A stretch of 64,000 nucleotides of DNA, taken from Isoperla grammatica. Its lineage: Eukaryota; Arthropoda; Insecta; Plecoptera; Perlodidae. Under the pieces are notes generated by a model that was given only the letters and a program-made list of their open reading frames with translations, did no database searches and was not told the origin of the DNA. Made by a program: the position numbers and the translations under genes. The stretch is from contig OX246740.1 of NCBI GenBank assembly GCA_945910005.1, forward strand, positions 60,517,945-60,581,944, in the 5' to 3' direction. Shown piece after piece: positions 22,841 to 35,333 of this stretch. Position 1 is the stretch's first letter. Each line of letters begins with the position of its first letter.

Positions 22841-24089
22841 GAAAGCATACCGTCTGCCTCTACTAACTGAATTTACGTTTAGAAAGCAGAGCCCAGGAAA
22901 GTAAAAAGACGGCGACAGCCCTCGCGAAGGTCAAAGTCATAGCGGCGGTAATTAATGTCAACTGGAATTAGAAAGTTTTGAAAAGCGCCCTCGGGACTTT
23001 CCCCAATAAAACAGTTTTCCGTCGTCTCTTGTTTGGCCGGTAAAACTTGTCGGAAATTGCTTTGTTAACTCTTACACGGGCCGGAAAAACATTACAACGA
23101 CAAATAGGGCACTCGAGGGGCTAAAGAACGTCTTACGTACTTGTATACTCTTGACTGTAGTATTGCACAGCGCAAGCGACCTCCAGCCTGACCGGCGATG
23201 TATGACGTAGGCCTACCGACGTGCGGACCAACCAATACTCGCTTCGGGTTTCAATCACAATTATCACCGGTAAACTAATCAACGTGCAAACATTGGTAGA
23301 GAATAGAGATTAGATCGATGACTTTTAAAACCAATTTAAATTTAATCTGGAAATAGCAACTCATTGATCAACAGGTTTCCGATATCGCGCCCCCAAACCA
23401 CGCGAGTTAGTGACTGTAAGTAACCCCGCCGAGCCTCGAACCACAACATTTGAGATGCGGGATGTTCTTTCACGTCACCACAACATCCGGGATAATATCT
23501 GTCGACGCGACAAGATACCCAATGAGCGCAAACTAGGGGATTTCCCAAACGTCCGGCGGGCAGGGGGTGGGGGATGAGGAAGGGGGTGTCAGCTGCCCTG
23601 TATCGTACGACAATGCTTTTGAGATGAAAGAAGCGCAGCGCTTTCCAATTTCGCCGGTTTGGTCCAGAGAACGTAAAGAAAGATTTTCCCTCAGGCGCCA
23701 GATCCAGAGCCATCACTTTCTTCCCTCATCCCATGAAGCGTTGACCCTTCTTCATTGCCTGGAGTCGATAGCCCCAACTTAATTGTATTACCATTCACAC
23801 GCACGTGCGTATGTTTACTTGTTATTTGTGACGGTATTTGTGTACAGCATGACGAGTCAACTCAAACCATTTTGTCACGTTGCCAGAGTTATAGACAAAA
23901 CCCCGCCCTTGCTATTTGGTTCGTTGTTGATTTATATCACTTGGCTGATATATTTTTTCTCTTTATTTTCATAACGTTTCGTCGTCAGCAACGAAGGAGT
24001 TTTATGTTATGTAAGTGTTCCTCAATAAAGCAAATTAAAAACTAACGAATTTTGCAAATAAATAAAGCAATAGCCATGCCTCCATTTAA

Positions 24090-24749
24090 AGGGTTAGTCA
24101 GATGAAAAACTAAAAAACTATCATTTGTATATGTCCACCCTCAAATATGGAAAACATGACTAAAAGATACCATACTTTAAAAGCAGGCGGTTAAAAAATT
24201 AAAGAAAACGCGATTTTTTGGCTTGTTGCTACCAAGTAGCACCGAGCAACTTTTCTCATGGTAATTCCCATGTACAAAAAACTTTGCATCGAGATAGTAA
24301 AACCACCGCTAAAATAGGGCACTTATCAAAAATCGATCAGGAGCTTTAATGTGCATCGTTTCTCTACCGACAACATGCGTCTTAGTACTAACGTGTACTT
24401 CTACAAAATGCCCTGCAATTAATTTTCTTGTGACTTGATGTGCAGAAAAGTTGCATTCTGTTTTGAGCGGCACTGTCCGCAGTCGCGGAGCGGTGGCTGG
24501 ACTCGTATTACACAATGAGTGCTCTGTCTATCAGGCAGGCGTTAGCGACCTCGGAACCGATACAACTGTACTACGCTTTAGAAGAAAAATGCAGCCGAGT
24601 TTGCGAAGTGAATCTTATAGAATAGCTAAATGTTCGCTATTTTTTTTCTTGCATTGAAGCAACCCATATCAATTCTATTTTACACATAACTGAATTTCAT
24701 GCACTTATGACTCATTGGTGATTTTTTAGTTTATCACCTGACTAACCCT
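24090..24749. mobile_element. Kolobok-like non-autonomous transposon with TTAA duplication
   Basis: The left terminus AGGGTTAGTCAG is mirrored by CTGACTAACCCT at the right end. Both are flanked by TTAA (24086-24089 and 24750-24753), and the inverted repeat extends inward with mismatches through about 30 bp (GATGAAAAACTAAAAAA and its counterpart). TTAA target duplication with a purine-rich AGGG end fits the Kolobok superfamily; piggyBac also uses TTAA but typically has CCC ends. The 660-bp interior has no recognisable ORF. Confidence 0.8.
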
Positions 24750-24753
24750 TTAA

Positions 24754-25639
24754 ATCAGTTTTATAACGGCTGCATTGGGTAGACAAGTAAATAAAAAGTA
24801 AGTAAATCCAAGCATTATTTTCATTGGCCGTCGAAAATCAAAACGGCCCGCCACGCAAATATTATTACTCGCGATTGAATAAAAACGAGGCTATTTTTTT
24901 CTGCGATCCGAACCGGCCAAGGAAAACACCAAAACACTTCAGCGGTTTGAAGGACGGGCTTACGTCAGGTTGGCCTCTCATGTATTTCCATCACTAATAC
25001 CATTACTTACCGACCAACTGGAAAACTGCTCAATTTGTTCATCATGTTGCGATATTCAATTATTAAACTTTATATGTAACTGCTGTAACAGTTTGGTCAT
25101 AAATAAATGCATACATTCGTGTAATTTGACATGTTTGTTATCGTTACTATTTTGTTGTGTTGTGTTAAATGTTCCCATTATCGGGCTTGTCAAAACATGA
25201 GTTAATTTCACTCGTATGTTCATTGGACTGCAGACTAAATAAAATAGAGGGTAACATCCTCATTGGACAGCCAGACATGTACTAGTAGCAACATGTAACT
25301 AACCAGCATAACCAAGCAACCAATAATGACATGGTGTGGTCTTGGCACAAAGGAATAACGACTGTATATTAGAAAACGTGTGTTTGGAATATACACAATA
25401 AAATGAATGGTACATATTTCTCAGAGAGTCAACTTGCCGAGATCAGCCTAGTGGATAAGTCGAGCGTCTATTTTCAAGAATACTTGAAGCGGCTTGGAAT
25501 CACCAAAATAACACTTGATGGTTATTTTTTAAGGTATGTATGGTATGAGGAAGTATGAAGTATGGTTCTAAAGTTGAGTATTTGAGTTTAATTGTTTCAT
25601 ATTTTAAAAGTGGAGCATCGCCATTTTCAACCCGATGCT
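24754..25639. other. Unique AT-rich DNA
   Basis: No feature recognised; short cysteine-rich frames are chance. Confidence 0.5.
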
Positions 25640-27541
25640 AATAGCAGACAGTAACAACTAACAACTAGCCAACGCCCAAGCCTCTGCCAGTAGCTAAGAC
25701 TACAATATAATAGCAGACAGTAACAACTAGCCAACGCCCAAGCCAGTAGCTAAGACTACAATATAATAGCAGCCGGTAACAACTAGCCAACGCCCAAGCC
25801 TCTGCCAGTAGCTAAGACTACAATATAATAGCAGACAGTAACAACTAGCCAACGCCCAAGCCTGTGCCAGTAGCTATGACTACAATATAATAGCAGACAG
25901 TAACAACTAGCCAACGCCCAAGCCACTGCCAGTAGCTAAGACTACAATATAATAGCAGCCGGTAACAACTAGCCAACGCCCAAGCCTGTGCCAGTAGCTA
26001 AGACTACAATATAATAGCAGACAGTAACAACAAGTCAACGCCCAAGCCTCTGCCAGTAGCTAAGACTACAATATAATAGCAGCCGGTAACAACTAGCCAA
26101 CGCCCAAGCCTCTGCCAGTAGCTATGACTACAATATAATAGCAGACAGTAACAACTAGCCAACGCCCAAGCCTCTGCCAGTAGCTAAGACTACAATATAA
26201 TAGCAGACAGTAACAACTAGCCAACGCCCAAGCCTCTGCCAGTAGCTAAGACTACAATATAATAGCAGACAGTAACAACTAGCCAACGCCCAAGCCTCTG
26301 CCAGTAGCTAAGACTACAATATAATAACAGACAGTAACAACTAGCCAACGCCCAAGCCTGTGCCAGTAGCTAAGACTACAATATAATAACAGACAGTAAC
26401 AACTAGCCAACGCCCAAGCCTGTGCCAGTAGCTAAGACTACAATATAATAACAGACAGTAACAACTAGCCAACGCCCAAGCCTGTGCCAGTAGCTAAGAC
26501 TACAATATAATAACAGACAGTAACAACTAGCCAACGCCCAAGCCTGTGCCAGTAGCTAAGACTACAATATAATAACAGACAGTAACAACTAGCCAACGCC
26601 CAACCCCTGTGCCAGTAGCTAAGACTACAATATAATAGCAGACAGTAACAACTAGCCAACGCCCAAGCCTGTGCCAGTAGCTAAGACTACAATATAATAG
26701 CATACAGTAACAACTAGCCAACGCCCAAGCCTCTGCCAGTAGCTTAGACTACAATATAATAGCAGACAGTAACAACTAGCCAACGCCCAAGCCTGTGCCA
26801 GTAGCTAAGACTACAATATAATAGCAGACAGTAACAACTAGCCAACGCCCAAGCCTCTGCCAGTAGCTAAGACTACAATATAATAGCAGACAGTAACAAC
26901 TAGCCAACGCCCAAGCCTCTGCCAGTAGCTATGACTACAATATAAAAGCAGCCGGTAACAACTAGCCAACGCCCAAGCCTCTGCCAGTAGCTAAGACTAC
27001 AATATAATAGCAGACAGTAACAACTAGCCAACGCCCAAGCCTCTGCCAGTAGCTATGACTACAATATAATAGCAGCCGGTTACAACTAGCCAACGCCCAA
27101 GCCTCTGCCAGTAGCTATGACTACAATATAATAGCAGACAGTAACAACTAGCCAACGCCCAAGCCTCTGCCAGTAGCTATGACTACAATATAATAGCAGC
27201 CGGTAACAACTAGCCAACGCCCAAGCCTCTGCCAGTAGCTATGACTACAATATAATAGCAGACAGTAACAACTAGCCAACGCCCAAGCCTCTGCCAGTAG
27301 CTAAGACTACAATATAATAGCAGCCAGTAACAACTAGCCAACGCCCAAGACTGTGCCAGTAGCTATGACTACAATATAATAGCAGACAGTAACAACTAGC
27401 CAACGCCCAAGCCTCTGCCAGTAGCTAAGACTACAATATAATAGCAGCCAGGAACAACTAGCCAACGCCCAAGCCTCTGCCAGTAGCTATGACTACAATA
27501 TAATAGCAGCCGGTAACAACTAGCCAACGCCCAAGCCTGTG
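25640..27541 (+). repeat. 62-bp minisatellite, about 30 copies
   Basis: The unit contains AGTAACAACTAGCCAACGCC, CAGTAGCTAAGACTACAATA and TAATAGCAG. Recurrent alternative states appear in different combinations: GACAGT/GCCGGT, CTCTGCC/CTGTGCC, TAAGAC/TATGAC and AATAGC/AATAAC. Variant patches, such as the AATAAC block near 26.33-26.58 kb, show local expansion of neighbouring units. Confidence 0.96.
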
Positions 27542-28756
27542 GGATAATAGTCTTCGAAACATTTACGGACGTCTATTCCAAGTTTTCAAAGTTTCAGCAC
27601 TTGAACACATTGCGAATTTAAAAACGACTTTTAAAACTTCTGTTCAGGACAACCATTTTATTCTGTTTAAATTATGACAATTGGAAACATTACTACTCTT
27701 TGCTAAAACCATAGCTACGAACACGGCTTTTTTTAGTATTAAACTTATAGATTTTGTTACAGCTTTTGTAGACTGCTTTCATTTGCATTATTCCATTATA
27801 GTTACTAAAAACGTTAATGTATTTAATTTATTTTACTGGCGAGACTAAGTTATACTTAAATGAAGCTGAACTTATGGGTTAAATTTAAGAAAGTGTTGAA
27901 AAGATTAAGGTGACCTAAATAGAAGAATTCCAGTGGTTAGCATCCCTGCTTCCAATGCAGAAGGTCCCGGGTTCAAATCCCGCTTCAGGCAGAAGTTTTT
28001 TAACTCCTAATGTGAATTCAATTCCATTACTTCTTGGCTTAGGAATAAATAAACGGTGACTTTGGAGCCGTCCTAGCAACGAAGCACTCAATAAATTCAA
28101 AGTTGTTCTGAATCGGCCTTGTTGATTCTGGCATTTGTCCGCAGGTGTTCGCACTGTCCAATCACTGATTCATATGTTTCGAATTTGAAATATCGATCTT
28201 TGATTGGTTATCGCTTACTTGTCGATGGTGTTCGAAGCCTACAGTGTTGGTTTAGTCACTTTAAATTAAAGTCCCCCACTGCAAATCAGTTTAATTACTG
28301 AGTGGGTAGACTCTAAATGTAAATTTTTTTTTATTTATTTATTTACATGAGCATTTCTTAATTCGAGTGCAAGCAAGTTCTACGTTGTTAGAAGTTGTGT
28401 GCTACGTTTAGTTAGTCCCAACGAAACTCATATCTGCAGTAGTCACGTTGATCCGCGCTACGTTCACAACGCCTCATCTATCCCACCCAAACAAACACAT
28501 GACTGTGCCTTGTATCTCCAAACATTGTGTTCTCATCAAGGTTCACTGATGCGCACAACATATTCCTCTACGTATCAAGACAGACAAGACACTAGCCTTG
28601 ACATTAGACAGGACCGTGAAGAGTAGAGGAACACAAACGGCGTAGCATTGTAAATGCGGTTAGCTCGGGTCGCACTGCAGCCCACCCACCCTCGCCACAA
28701 GTTGAACTTCGTACTTCTCCGTTCATGAATACATTAAGCCTAAAGACGATGTTCTC
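27542..28756. other. Unique AT-rich DNA with one SINE head
   Basis: The only recognised feature is the tRNA-like sequence at 27918. The tail region to about 28.3 kb may be SINE body. Confidence 0.45.
27918..28001 (+). repeat. tRNA-like SINE head with Pol III terminator
   Basis: CCAGTGGTTAGCATCCCTGC, TTCCAATGCAG and the B box GGGTTCAAATCCCG follow one another at tRNA spacing, and a T6 run lies about 20 bases after the B box. The anticodon-like loop TTCCAAT with a CTGC/GCAG stem is well formed. The acceptor stem does not pair, so it is a tRNA-derived SINE or pseudogene. The D-arm and loop resemble tRNA-Gly more than other tRNAs, but the assignment is weak. Confidence 0.6.
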
Positions 28757-29838
28757 TTCGCTGACACAACCACAGTGCGCGGAGTGGACACCCCTGGCCA
28801 AGTACCTTGCTGACCACAGTACAGTGGACACCCCTAGTCAGACACCTCAATCAGCAGGACGAGGCAGTCAGGAACGAACCTCAGTCTATCTTCGCTGACA
28901 CAACCACAGTGCGCGGAGTGGACACCCCTGGCCAAGTACCTTGCTGACCACAGTACAGTGGACACCCCTAGTCAGAGTACCTCAATCAGCAGGACGAGGC
29001 AGTCAGGAACGAACCTCAGTCTATCTTCGCTGACACAACCACAGTGCGCGGAGTGGACACCCCTGGCCAAGTACCTTGCTGACCACAGTACAGTGGACAC
29101 CCCTAGTCAGAGTACCTCAATCAGCAGGACGAGGCAGTCAGGAACGAACCTCAGTCTATCTTCGCTGACACAACCACAGTGCGCGGAGTGGACACCCCTG
29201 GCCAAGTACCTTGCTGACCACAGTACAGTGGACACCCCTAGTCAGAGCACCTCAATCAGCAGGACGAGGCAGTCAGGAACGAACCTCAGTCTATCTTCGC
29301 TGACACAACCACAGTGCGCGGAGTGGACACCCCTGGCCAAGTACCTTGCTGACCACAGTACAGTGGACACCCCTAGTCAGAGTACCTCAATCAGCAGGAC
29401 GAGGCAGTCAGGAACGAACCTCAGTCTATCTTCGCTGACACAACCACAGTGCGCGGAGTGGACACCCCTGGCCAAGTACCTTGCTGACCACAGTACAGTG
29501 GACACCCCTAGTCAGAGTACCTCAATCAGCAGGACGAGGCAGTCAGGAACGAACCTCAGTCTATCTTCGCTGACACAACCACAGTGCGCGGAGTGGACAC
29601 CCCTGGCCAAGTACCTTGCTGACCACAGTACAGTGGACACCCCTAGTCAGAGCACCTCAATCAGCAGGACGAGGCAGTTAGGAACGAACCTCAGTCTATC
29701 TTCGCTGACACAACCACAGTGCGCGGAGTGGACACCCCTGGCCAAGTACCTTGCTGACCACAGTACAGTGGACACCCCTAGTCAGAGTACCTCAATCAGC
29801 AGGACGAGGCAGTCAGGAACGAACCTCAGTCTATTTCG
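28757..29838 (+). repeat. 135-bp minisatellite, 8 copies, with a long repeat-driven ORF
   Basis: The unit is 135 bp (45 codons) and includes ACAACCACAGTGCGCGGAGT. Each unit contains an internal near-duplication, GTGGACACCCCT appearing twice. A plus-strand frame from about 28958 stays open for nearly 300 codons. It starts at GTG rather than ATG, no upstream exon signal was recognised, and the first spacing is 134 bp, which breaks the frame. Copies differ at very few positions (AGT/AGC, TCA/TTA). I treat it as non-coding. Confidence 0.93.
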
Positions 29839-29892
29839 ATAGCGATGTAACTACCACGTCGCGAGATGCAGCTTTCTACACGTCCACCACCG

Positions 29893-31044
29893 TCAGTTGA
29901 GACTTGAGTCAGTTGAGACTTGAGTCAGTTGAGACGGGTCAGTTGAGACTTGAGTCAGTTGAAACTTGAGTCAGTTGAGCCTTGAGTCAGTTGAGACTTG
30001 AGTCAGTTGAGACGGGTCAGTTGAGACTTGATCCAGTTGAGACGGGTCAGTTGAGACTTGAGTCAGTTGAAACTTGAGTCAGTTGAGACTTGACTTGAGT
30101 CAGTTGAGACGTGGGTGAGTTGAGACGGGTTATAGTTGAGACGGGTCAGTTGAGACGGGTCAGTTGAGACGGGTCAGTTGAGACTTGAGTCAGTTGAGAC
30201 TTGAGTTAGTTGAGACTTGAGTCAGTTGAGACTTGAGTCAGTTGAGACGTGGGTGAGTTAAGACGGGTCAGTTGAGAATAGAGTTAGTTGAGACGGGTCA
30301 GTTGAGACTTGAGTCAGTTGAGACTTGGGTCAGTTGAGACTTGGGTCAGTTGAGACTTGGGTCAGTTGAGACTTGGGTCAGTTGAGACTTGGGTCAGTTG
30401 AGATGGTTCAGTTGAGACTTGAGTCAGTTGAGACGGGTCAGTTGAGCGCGGGTCAGTTGAGACGGGTCAGTTGAGCGCGGGTCAGTTGAGACGGGTCAGT
30501 TGAGACGGGTCAGTTGAGTCGTGGGTGAGTTGAGACGAGTCAGTTGAGACGGGTCAGTTGAGACTTGAGTCAGTTGAGACTTGAGTCAGTTGGGACGAGT
30601 CAGTTGAGACTGGTCAGTTTAAACTTGAGTCAGTTGAGACTTGAGTCAGTTGAGACGTGGGTCAGTTGAGACTTGAGTCAGTTGAGACTTGAGTCAGTTG
30701 AGACGGGTCAGTTGAGACTTGAGTCACTTGAGACTTGGGTCAGTTGAGACTTGGGTCAGTTGACATGGGTCAGTTGAGACTTGAGTCAGTTGAGATGGGT
30801 CAGTTGAGACGGGTCAGTTGAGACGGGTCAGTTGAGACTTGAGTCAGTTGAGACTTGGGTCAGTTGAGATGAGTCAGTTTAGACGGGTCAGTTGAGACGG
30901 GTCAGTTGAGACTTGAGTCAGTTGAGACGGGTCAGTTGAGACTTGAGTCAGTTGAGACTTGGGTCAGTTGAGATGAGTCAGTTGAGACGGGTCAGTTGAG
31001 ACGGGTCAGTTGAGACTTGAGTCAGTTGAGACGGGTCAGTTGAG
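29893..31044 (+). repeat. 14/16-bp interleaved minisatellite (CAGTTGAGAC core)
   Basis: About 75 copies of two related words are interleaved: GGGTCAGTTGAGAC (14 bp) and TTGAGTCAGTTGAGAC (16 bp), with rarer GCGCGGGTCAGTTGA and GTGGGTGAGTTGA forms. The array begins about 55 bp after the 135-bp array ends, so two unrelated minisatellites lie almost back to back. Runs of a single word alternate, as expected from local slippage. Confidence 0.95.
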
Positions 31045-31099
31045 TGCACGGGGCCAAAACTAGGACAATGTCGAATAGAATGTCTTGAGGGTCGACAGA

Positions 31100-31190
31100 G
31101 AATACAGTATGGCCCGTCGTTGGATAACCACAGGGGTTAAGCAGCACCGGACCGGGTCGGGAGACGGACGGGTGACAACCCACCTTACAG
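31100..31190 (+). repeat. 5S rRNA-derived sequence (5S SINE head or pseudogene)
   Basis: GGTTAAGCAGCACCGGA corresponds to the 5S internal A box and GGACGGGTGACAACCC to the C box. The distance between TAAGCAG and GACGGG is exactly 22 bases, the same as between TAAGCAG and GATGGG in eukaryotic 5S rRNA. The 5' third of 5S is unrecognisable and the 3' end diverges, so this is not a functional 5S gene. The most likely explanation is a 5S-headed SINE (SINE3 type), with the following 170 bp as a possible body; a lone decayed pseudogene is the alternative. Confidence 0.55.
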
Positions 31191-31849
31191 ACCGAACCGG
31201 CGCCATGTTGGCACCTTTCAACCGGTGAAGACTACATGCCGGTATCGATGCCGTCATGGCTTCCGAGTGCGCCAAGTCGTATCCAACCGCTGAGGTCGAA
31301 TGAAGGTTGAACCTTCTCACGGGAATCCCTGCCGGTCCCTCGTGAATTGAGAAAGCCTGGTTGTGTTACAACACGGTAACAACTCCATCAAAGTAGGACT
31401 TCAGCAGATGCAAAGCAATGAAGTACAAAGCAATAAACTCTGCTCTGGCTTTGTTTCAGTCTACAAGTTTCATCTCCGTCCAAGATCAAACGGATTTCTT
31501 CCGTTACAACAACCCACCACGGAAACTCTGACCGCCACCGCACAACTTTGCAGACGTATTTCATATCGCGAGGGGTCACCCAACCAATCAGAGCACTGCT
31601 GTGGCTTGCTGTACATAATATATGCAACGATCTGTACGAGCATGCACTATAATAAGGCGACATCGCACAAGGGAGGGGGGGTTCGTTGTGTCACAACAGA
31701 CACTTTCAAGGGGGTTGCAAACAATCGGGTCATTAAATTTCAACATGACTTGCTCTTCCGGGTCAAAGGTAACTCTTACAAGATCTTGGCGCATGGATAG
31801 AGTGAGTGATGTAAGCAGGGCACGCTGGTAGAACGCCCGAAGAGAGCTT

Positions 31850-31917
31850 GTATACAAATATACCTGATACTAACTATCTAGCGCAGCTAGACTGTTAGTA
31901 AGGTATTTGTTGTATAC
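31850..31917 (+). ncRNA. miRNA-like 68-nt hairpin
   Basis: GTATACAA pairs with TTGTATAC at the base, ATACC with GGTAT and ACTAAC with GTTAGT further up, and TCTAGC/GCTAGA closes the top around GCA. That gives about 25 base pairs with small internal loops in 68 nt, the size and shape of a metazoan pre-miRNA. No known mature miRNA was recognised. It sits 22 bp before a MITE, so a transposon-derived hairpin is equally possible. Confidence 0.25.
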
Positions 31918-31939
31918 TATGAACGACTACGCAAGCAAA

Positions 31940-32295
31940 CAGGGTGCGAGTTGACGGCTTGGCAGAGGGTAGGGGGTGGGGGGCATACGTGAGCAGTATA
32001 CGGGGTCCGGGGCAAAGCCCCAGCCGCCGGAAGCAATTTTTTTGGGGGGGTTATAATTGCCCTCGAGATGGCCTTAGAAGCGATCTGAGATTAAAAACAC
32101 TTCCTGGCTAGGAATACATTTGTATATTGACGCATTATTTATGAACGTTACGAGATCAAGTCACTTGATTGGATATAGATGAGATGGGTATCAGAGGTGG
32201 GGATTTAGCCATGCCCGGCGGGGATAACATTCAGTAAAACAGTGGAATTACCAGAGGGGGGAATCTCCCCCCCCCCCCAGTCAATTCGCACCCTG
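31940..32295. mobile_element. MITE with CAGGGTGCGA inverted ends
   Basis: The left end CAGGGTGCGAGTTGACG is mirrored at the right end by TCAATTCGCACCCTG. Between them lie GC-rich subterminal segments (GGGGCAAAGCCCC) and a C12 tract. The CAGGG start suggests hAT ancestry. The flanking octamers do not match clearly, so the superfamily is inferred. Confidence 0.6.
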
Positions 32296-33527
32296 CACCC
32301 AAGCATCGGAGGATAAAATTTACCACGTTACATTTCTGGCCATCAAAACTGGAACTATTATCAGTGCATAATGCAGATAATGGGTTTGAATTTGAGTCCT
32401 CTATAAGAGGACTCAAAACTAACATAGATAGCGCTGCTAAGCAACCTCCTTTCAGCGCCATTGATGAATAATAACAATAAAACAATAATGAAAATTGACA
32501 GCTAGACCACTCCTAATAGAAGTTTATTTTCTTGCCACCAGAATGCGTCTAGTCTATTTTGAGTGCTCTGTGGCGGTAGATTATGTTTCACTATATACTT
32601 CTCGCCCAAACGTCGCCTCATGCAGAGTCCGACATAATGAGTCTAAAGGTCACGTGTACCAACAGCCCCAGGTTTTATAACACGATTACAAAGTAACATA
32701 GCGACTACCGGTCAAGCAACGGTCACTTTAGATTGACAAACAAACGTCCAACTTTCGGGAAACGCAAACCCAAAAACAATTTCGAATACATTTTGTAGAG
32801 TTAGTTGAAGTTGTCTAACGCCCACACACGTTCTGCTAACAGCCACCAGGGGAGCGGTGAGCGCGTATGTGCGTCTCTCATTGGTGGATTTCGTTCCTAC
32901 AGGCGAATCACTCAGATTCAGTAAAACTTTTTTTTTTTTTTTATATATATAACACATTATAATTTCGAATCATTTGGAAAGACTGCTGTTGGCAATCCAC
33001 ATGACCATGAATCTATGAGTATTGTCTTGAAGTAGAGGTTAGATTTTCAGAGAACCTCAGTTTACAAAAATCTGTGTAGGTTGACTATTTTTTTCCAAAG
33101 TTTTTATTTCCTTAAAACTAGTTTGAGGTGGAGGTTATATTATTCTTATTTCCTGTGAGGAACGGTCGAACGTAGAGGTTGATGTAAGAAGTTGCTGTTC
33201 ACTAAAAACTAAAAACTATCTAGATCTACGAGTTCTTCAGGTAGGGGCCAAGTCCACCGGTGAGGGGAGAGGGCAGCGTAGCAACATTATACAAGGCTAT
33301 GCATTAGTTTTGTAAACAGCGCTTTCCAGATTTTCAGCCCTGCGGACCTGAAATAAACCTGGAAACCTCATATATATATCAGATCCATCACTCAGTAAGT
33401 CGTTTAGTTTGTCCGGGTGAGCCAAGCTAGCTGTGCGGTAAAGCTCATCACAGCCGACCATGGGGTCGTAATTGCAAACTAAATTAATTTATTGTGGTCG
33501 GGATTTGTCCCCTGTAATAACGGCTTG
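32296..33527. other. Unique DNA
   Basis: Contains the 12-bp hairpin at 32391 and a T19 run near 32928. No gene recognised. Confidence 0.5.
32391..32417. repeat. Perfect 12-bp hairpin with 3-nt loop
   Basis: TTTGAGTCCTCT is followed by ATA and then AGAGGACTCAAA. There is no T-run or other signal to call it a terminator. Confidence 0.85.
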
Positions 33528-35333
33528 CGCTAATATCCCGCTGCATTGTTAACACTTTGTACTGCACTAATGTATGCACGCTAATACCCCGCTGCATTGT
33601 AACACTTTGTACTGCACTAATGTATGCACGCTAATATCCCGCTGCATTGTAACACTTTGTACTGCACTAATGTATGCACGCTAATATCCCGCTGCATTGT
33701 AACACTTTGTACTGCACTAATGTATGCACGCTAATACCCCGCTGCACTGTAACACTTTGTACTGCACTAATGTATGCACGCTAATATCCCGCTGCATTGT
33801 TAACACTTTGTACTGCACTAATGTATGCACGCTAATACCCCGCTGCATTGTAACACTTTGTACTGCACTAATGTATGCACGCTAATATCCCGCTGCATTG
33901 TAACACTTTGTACTGCACTAATGTATGCACGCTAATACCCCGCTGCATTGTAACTTTTTGTACTGCACTAATGTATGCACGCTGATCTCGTGAGCGCTAA
34001 TATCCCGCTGCATTGTAACACTTTGTACTGCACTAATGTATGCACGCTAATACCCCGCTGCATTGTAACACTTTGTACTGCACTAATGTATGCACGCTAA
34101 TATCCCGCTGCATTGTAACACTTTGTACTGCACTAATGTATGCACGCTAATATCCCGCTGCATTGTTAACACTTTGTACTGCACTAATGTATGCACGCTA
34201 ATATCCCGCTGCATTGTTAACACTTTGTACTGCACTAATGTATGCGTGCTAATATCCCGCTGCATTGTAACACTTTGTATTGCACTAATGTATGCGTGCT
34301 AATATCCCGCTGCATTGTAACACTTTGTACTGCACTAATGTATGCGTGCTAATATCCCGGTGCATTGTAACACTTTGTACTGCACTAATGTATGCACGCT
34401 GATCTCGTGAGCGCTAATATCCCGCTGCATTGTAACACTTTGTACTGCACTAATGTATGCACGCTAATATCCCGCTGCATTGTAACACTTTGTACTGCAC
34501 TAATGTATTCTCGCTAATATCCCGCTGCATTGTAACACTTTGTACTGCACTAATGTATGCACGATAATATCCCGCTGCATTGTAACACTTTGTACTGCAC
34601 TAATGTATGCACGCTAATATCCCGCTGCATTGTAACACTTTGTACTGCACTAATGTATGCACGCTAATATCCCGCTGCATTGTAACACTTTGTACTGCAC
34701 TAATGTATGCACGCTGATCTCGTGAGCGCTAATATCCCGCTGCATTGTAACACTTTGTACTGCACTAATGTATGCACGCTAATATCCCGCTGCATTGTAA
34801 CACTTTGTACTGCACTAATGTATGCACGCTAATACCCCGCTGCATTGTAACACTTTGTACTGCACTAATGTATGCACGCTAATATCCCGCTGCATTGTAA
34901 CACTTTGTACTGCACTAATGTATGCACGCTAATATCCCGCTGCATTGTAACACTTTGTACTGCACTAATGTATGCACGCTAATATCCCGCTGCACTGTAA
35001 CACTTTGTACTGCACTAATGTATGCACGCTAATATCCCGCTGCATTGTAACACTTTGTACTGCACTAATGTATGCACGCTAATATCCCGCTGCATTGTAA
35101 CACTTTGTACTGCACTAATGTATGCACGCTAATATCCCGCTGCACTGTAACACTTTGTACTGCACTAATGTATGCACGCTAATATCCCGCTGCATTGTAA
35201 CACTTTGTACTGCACTAATGTATGCACGCTAATATCCCGCTGCACTGTAACACTTTGTACTGCACTAATGTATGCACGCTAATATCCCGCTGCATTGTAA
35301 CACTTTGTACTGCACTAATGTATGCACGCTAAT
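33528..35333 (+). repeat. 50-bp minisatellite, about 36 copies with periodic insert
   Basis: The unit contains AATATCCCGCTGCATTGTAA and TACTGCACTAATGTATGCAC. Variants include ATACCCC, GTTAAC and GCGTGC forms. A 15-bp insert, CTGATCTCGTGAGCG, appears three times (about 33981, 34399, 34714), always at the same unit junction, marking higher-order blocks. Confidence 0.96.

Larger units (their letters stand above)
20626..24085. other. Unique DNA, no gene recognised
   Basis: Contains two long homopolymers, the duplication at 21.8 kb and the CTCTAGAG cluster. At 22.9-23.1 kb a balanced stretch with GGCGGTAATTAATGTCAAC looks like possible regulatory DNA, but nothing can be proved. Confidence 0.45.

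Noticed and set aside
28958..29842. 294-codon plus-strand frame in the 135-bp array
   Set aside because: It begins at GTG, depends wholly on a period divisible by three, the first unit is frameshifted, and there is no splice or signal-peptide context.
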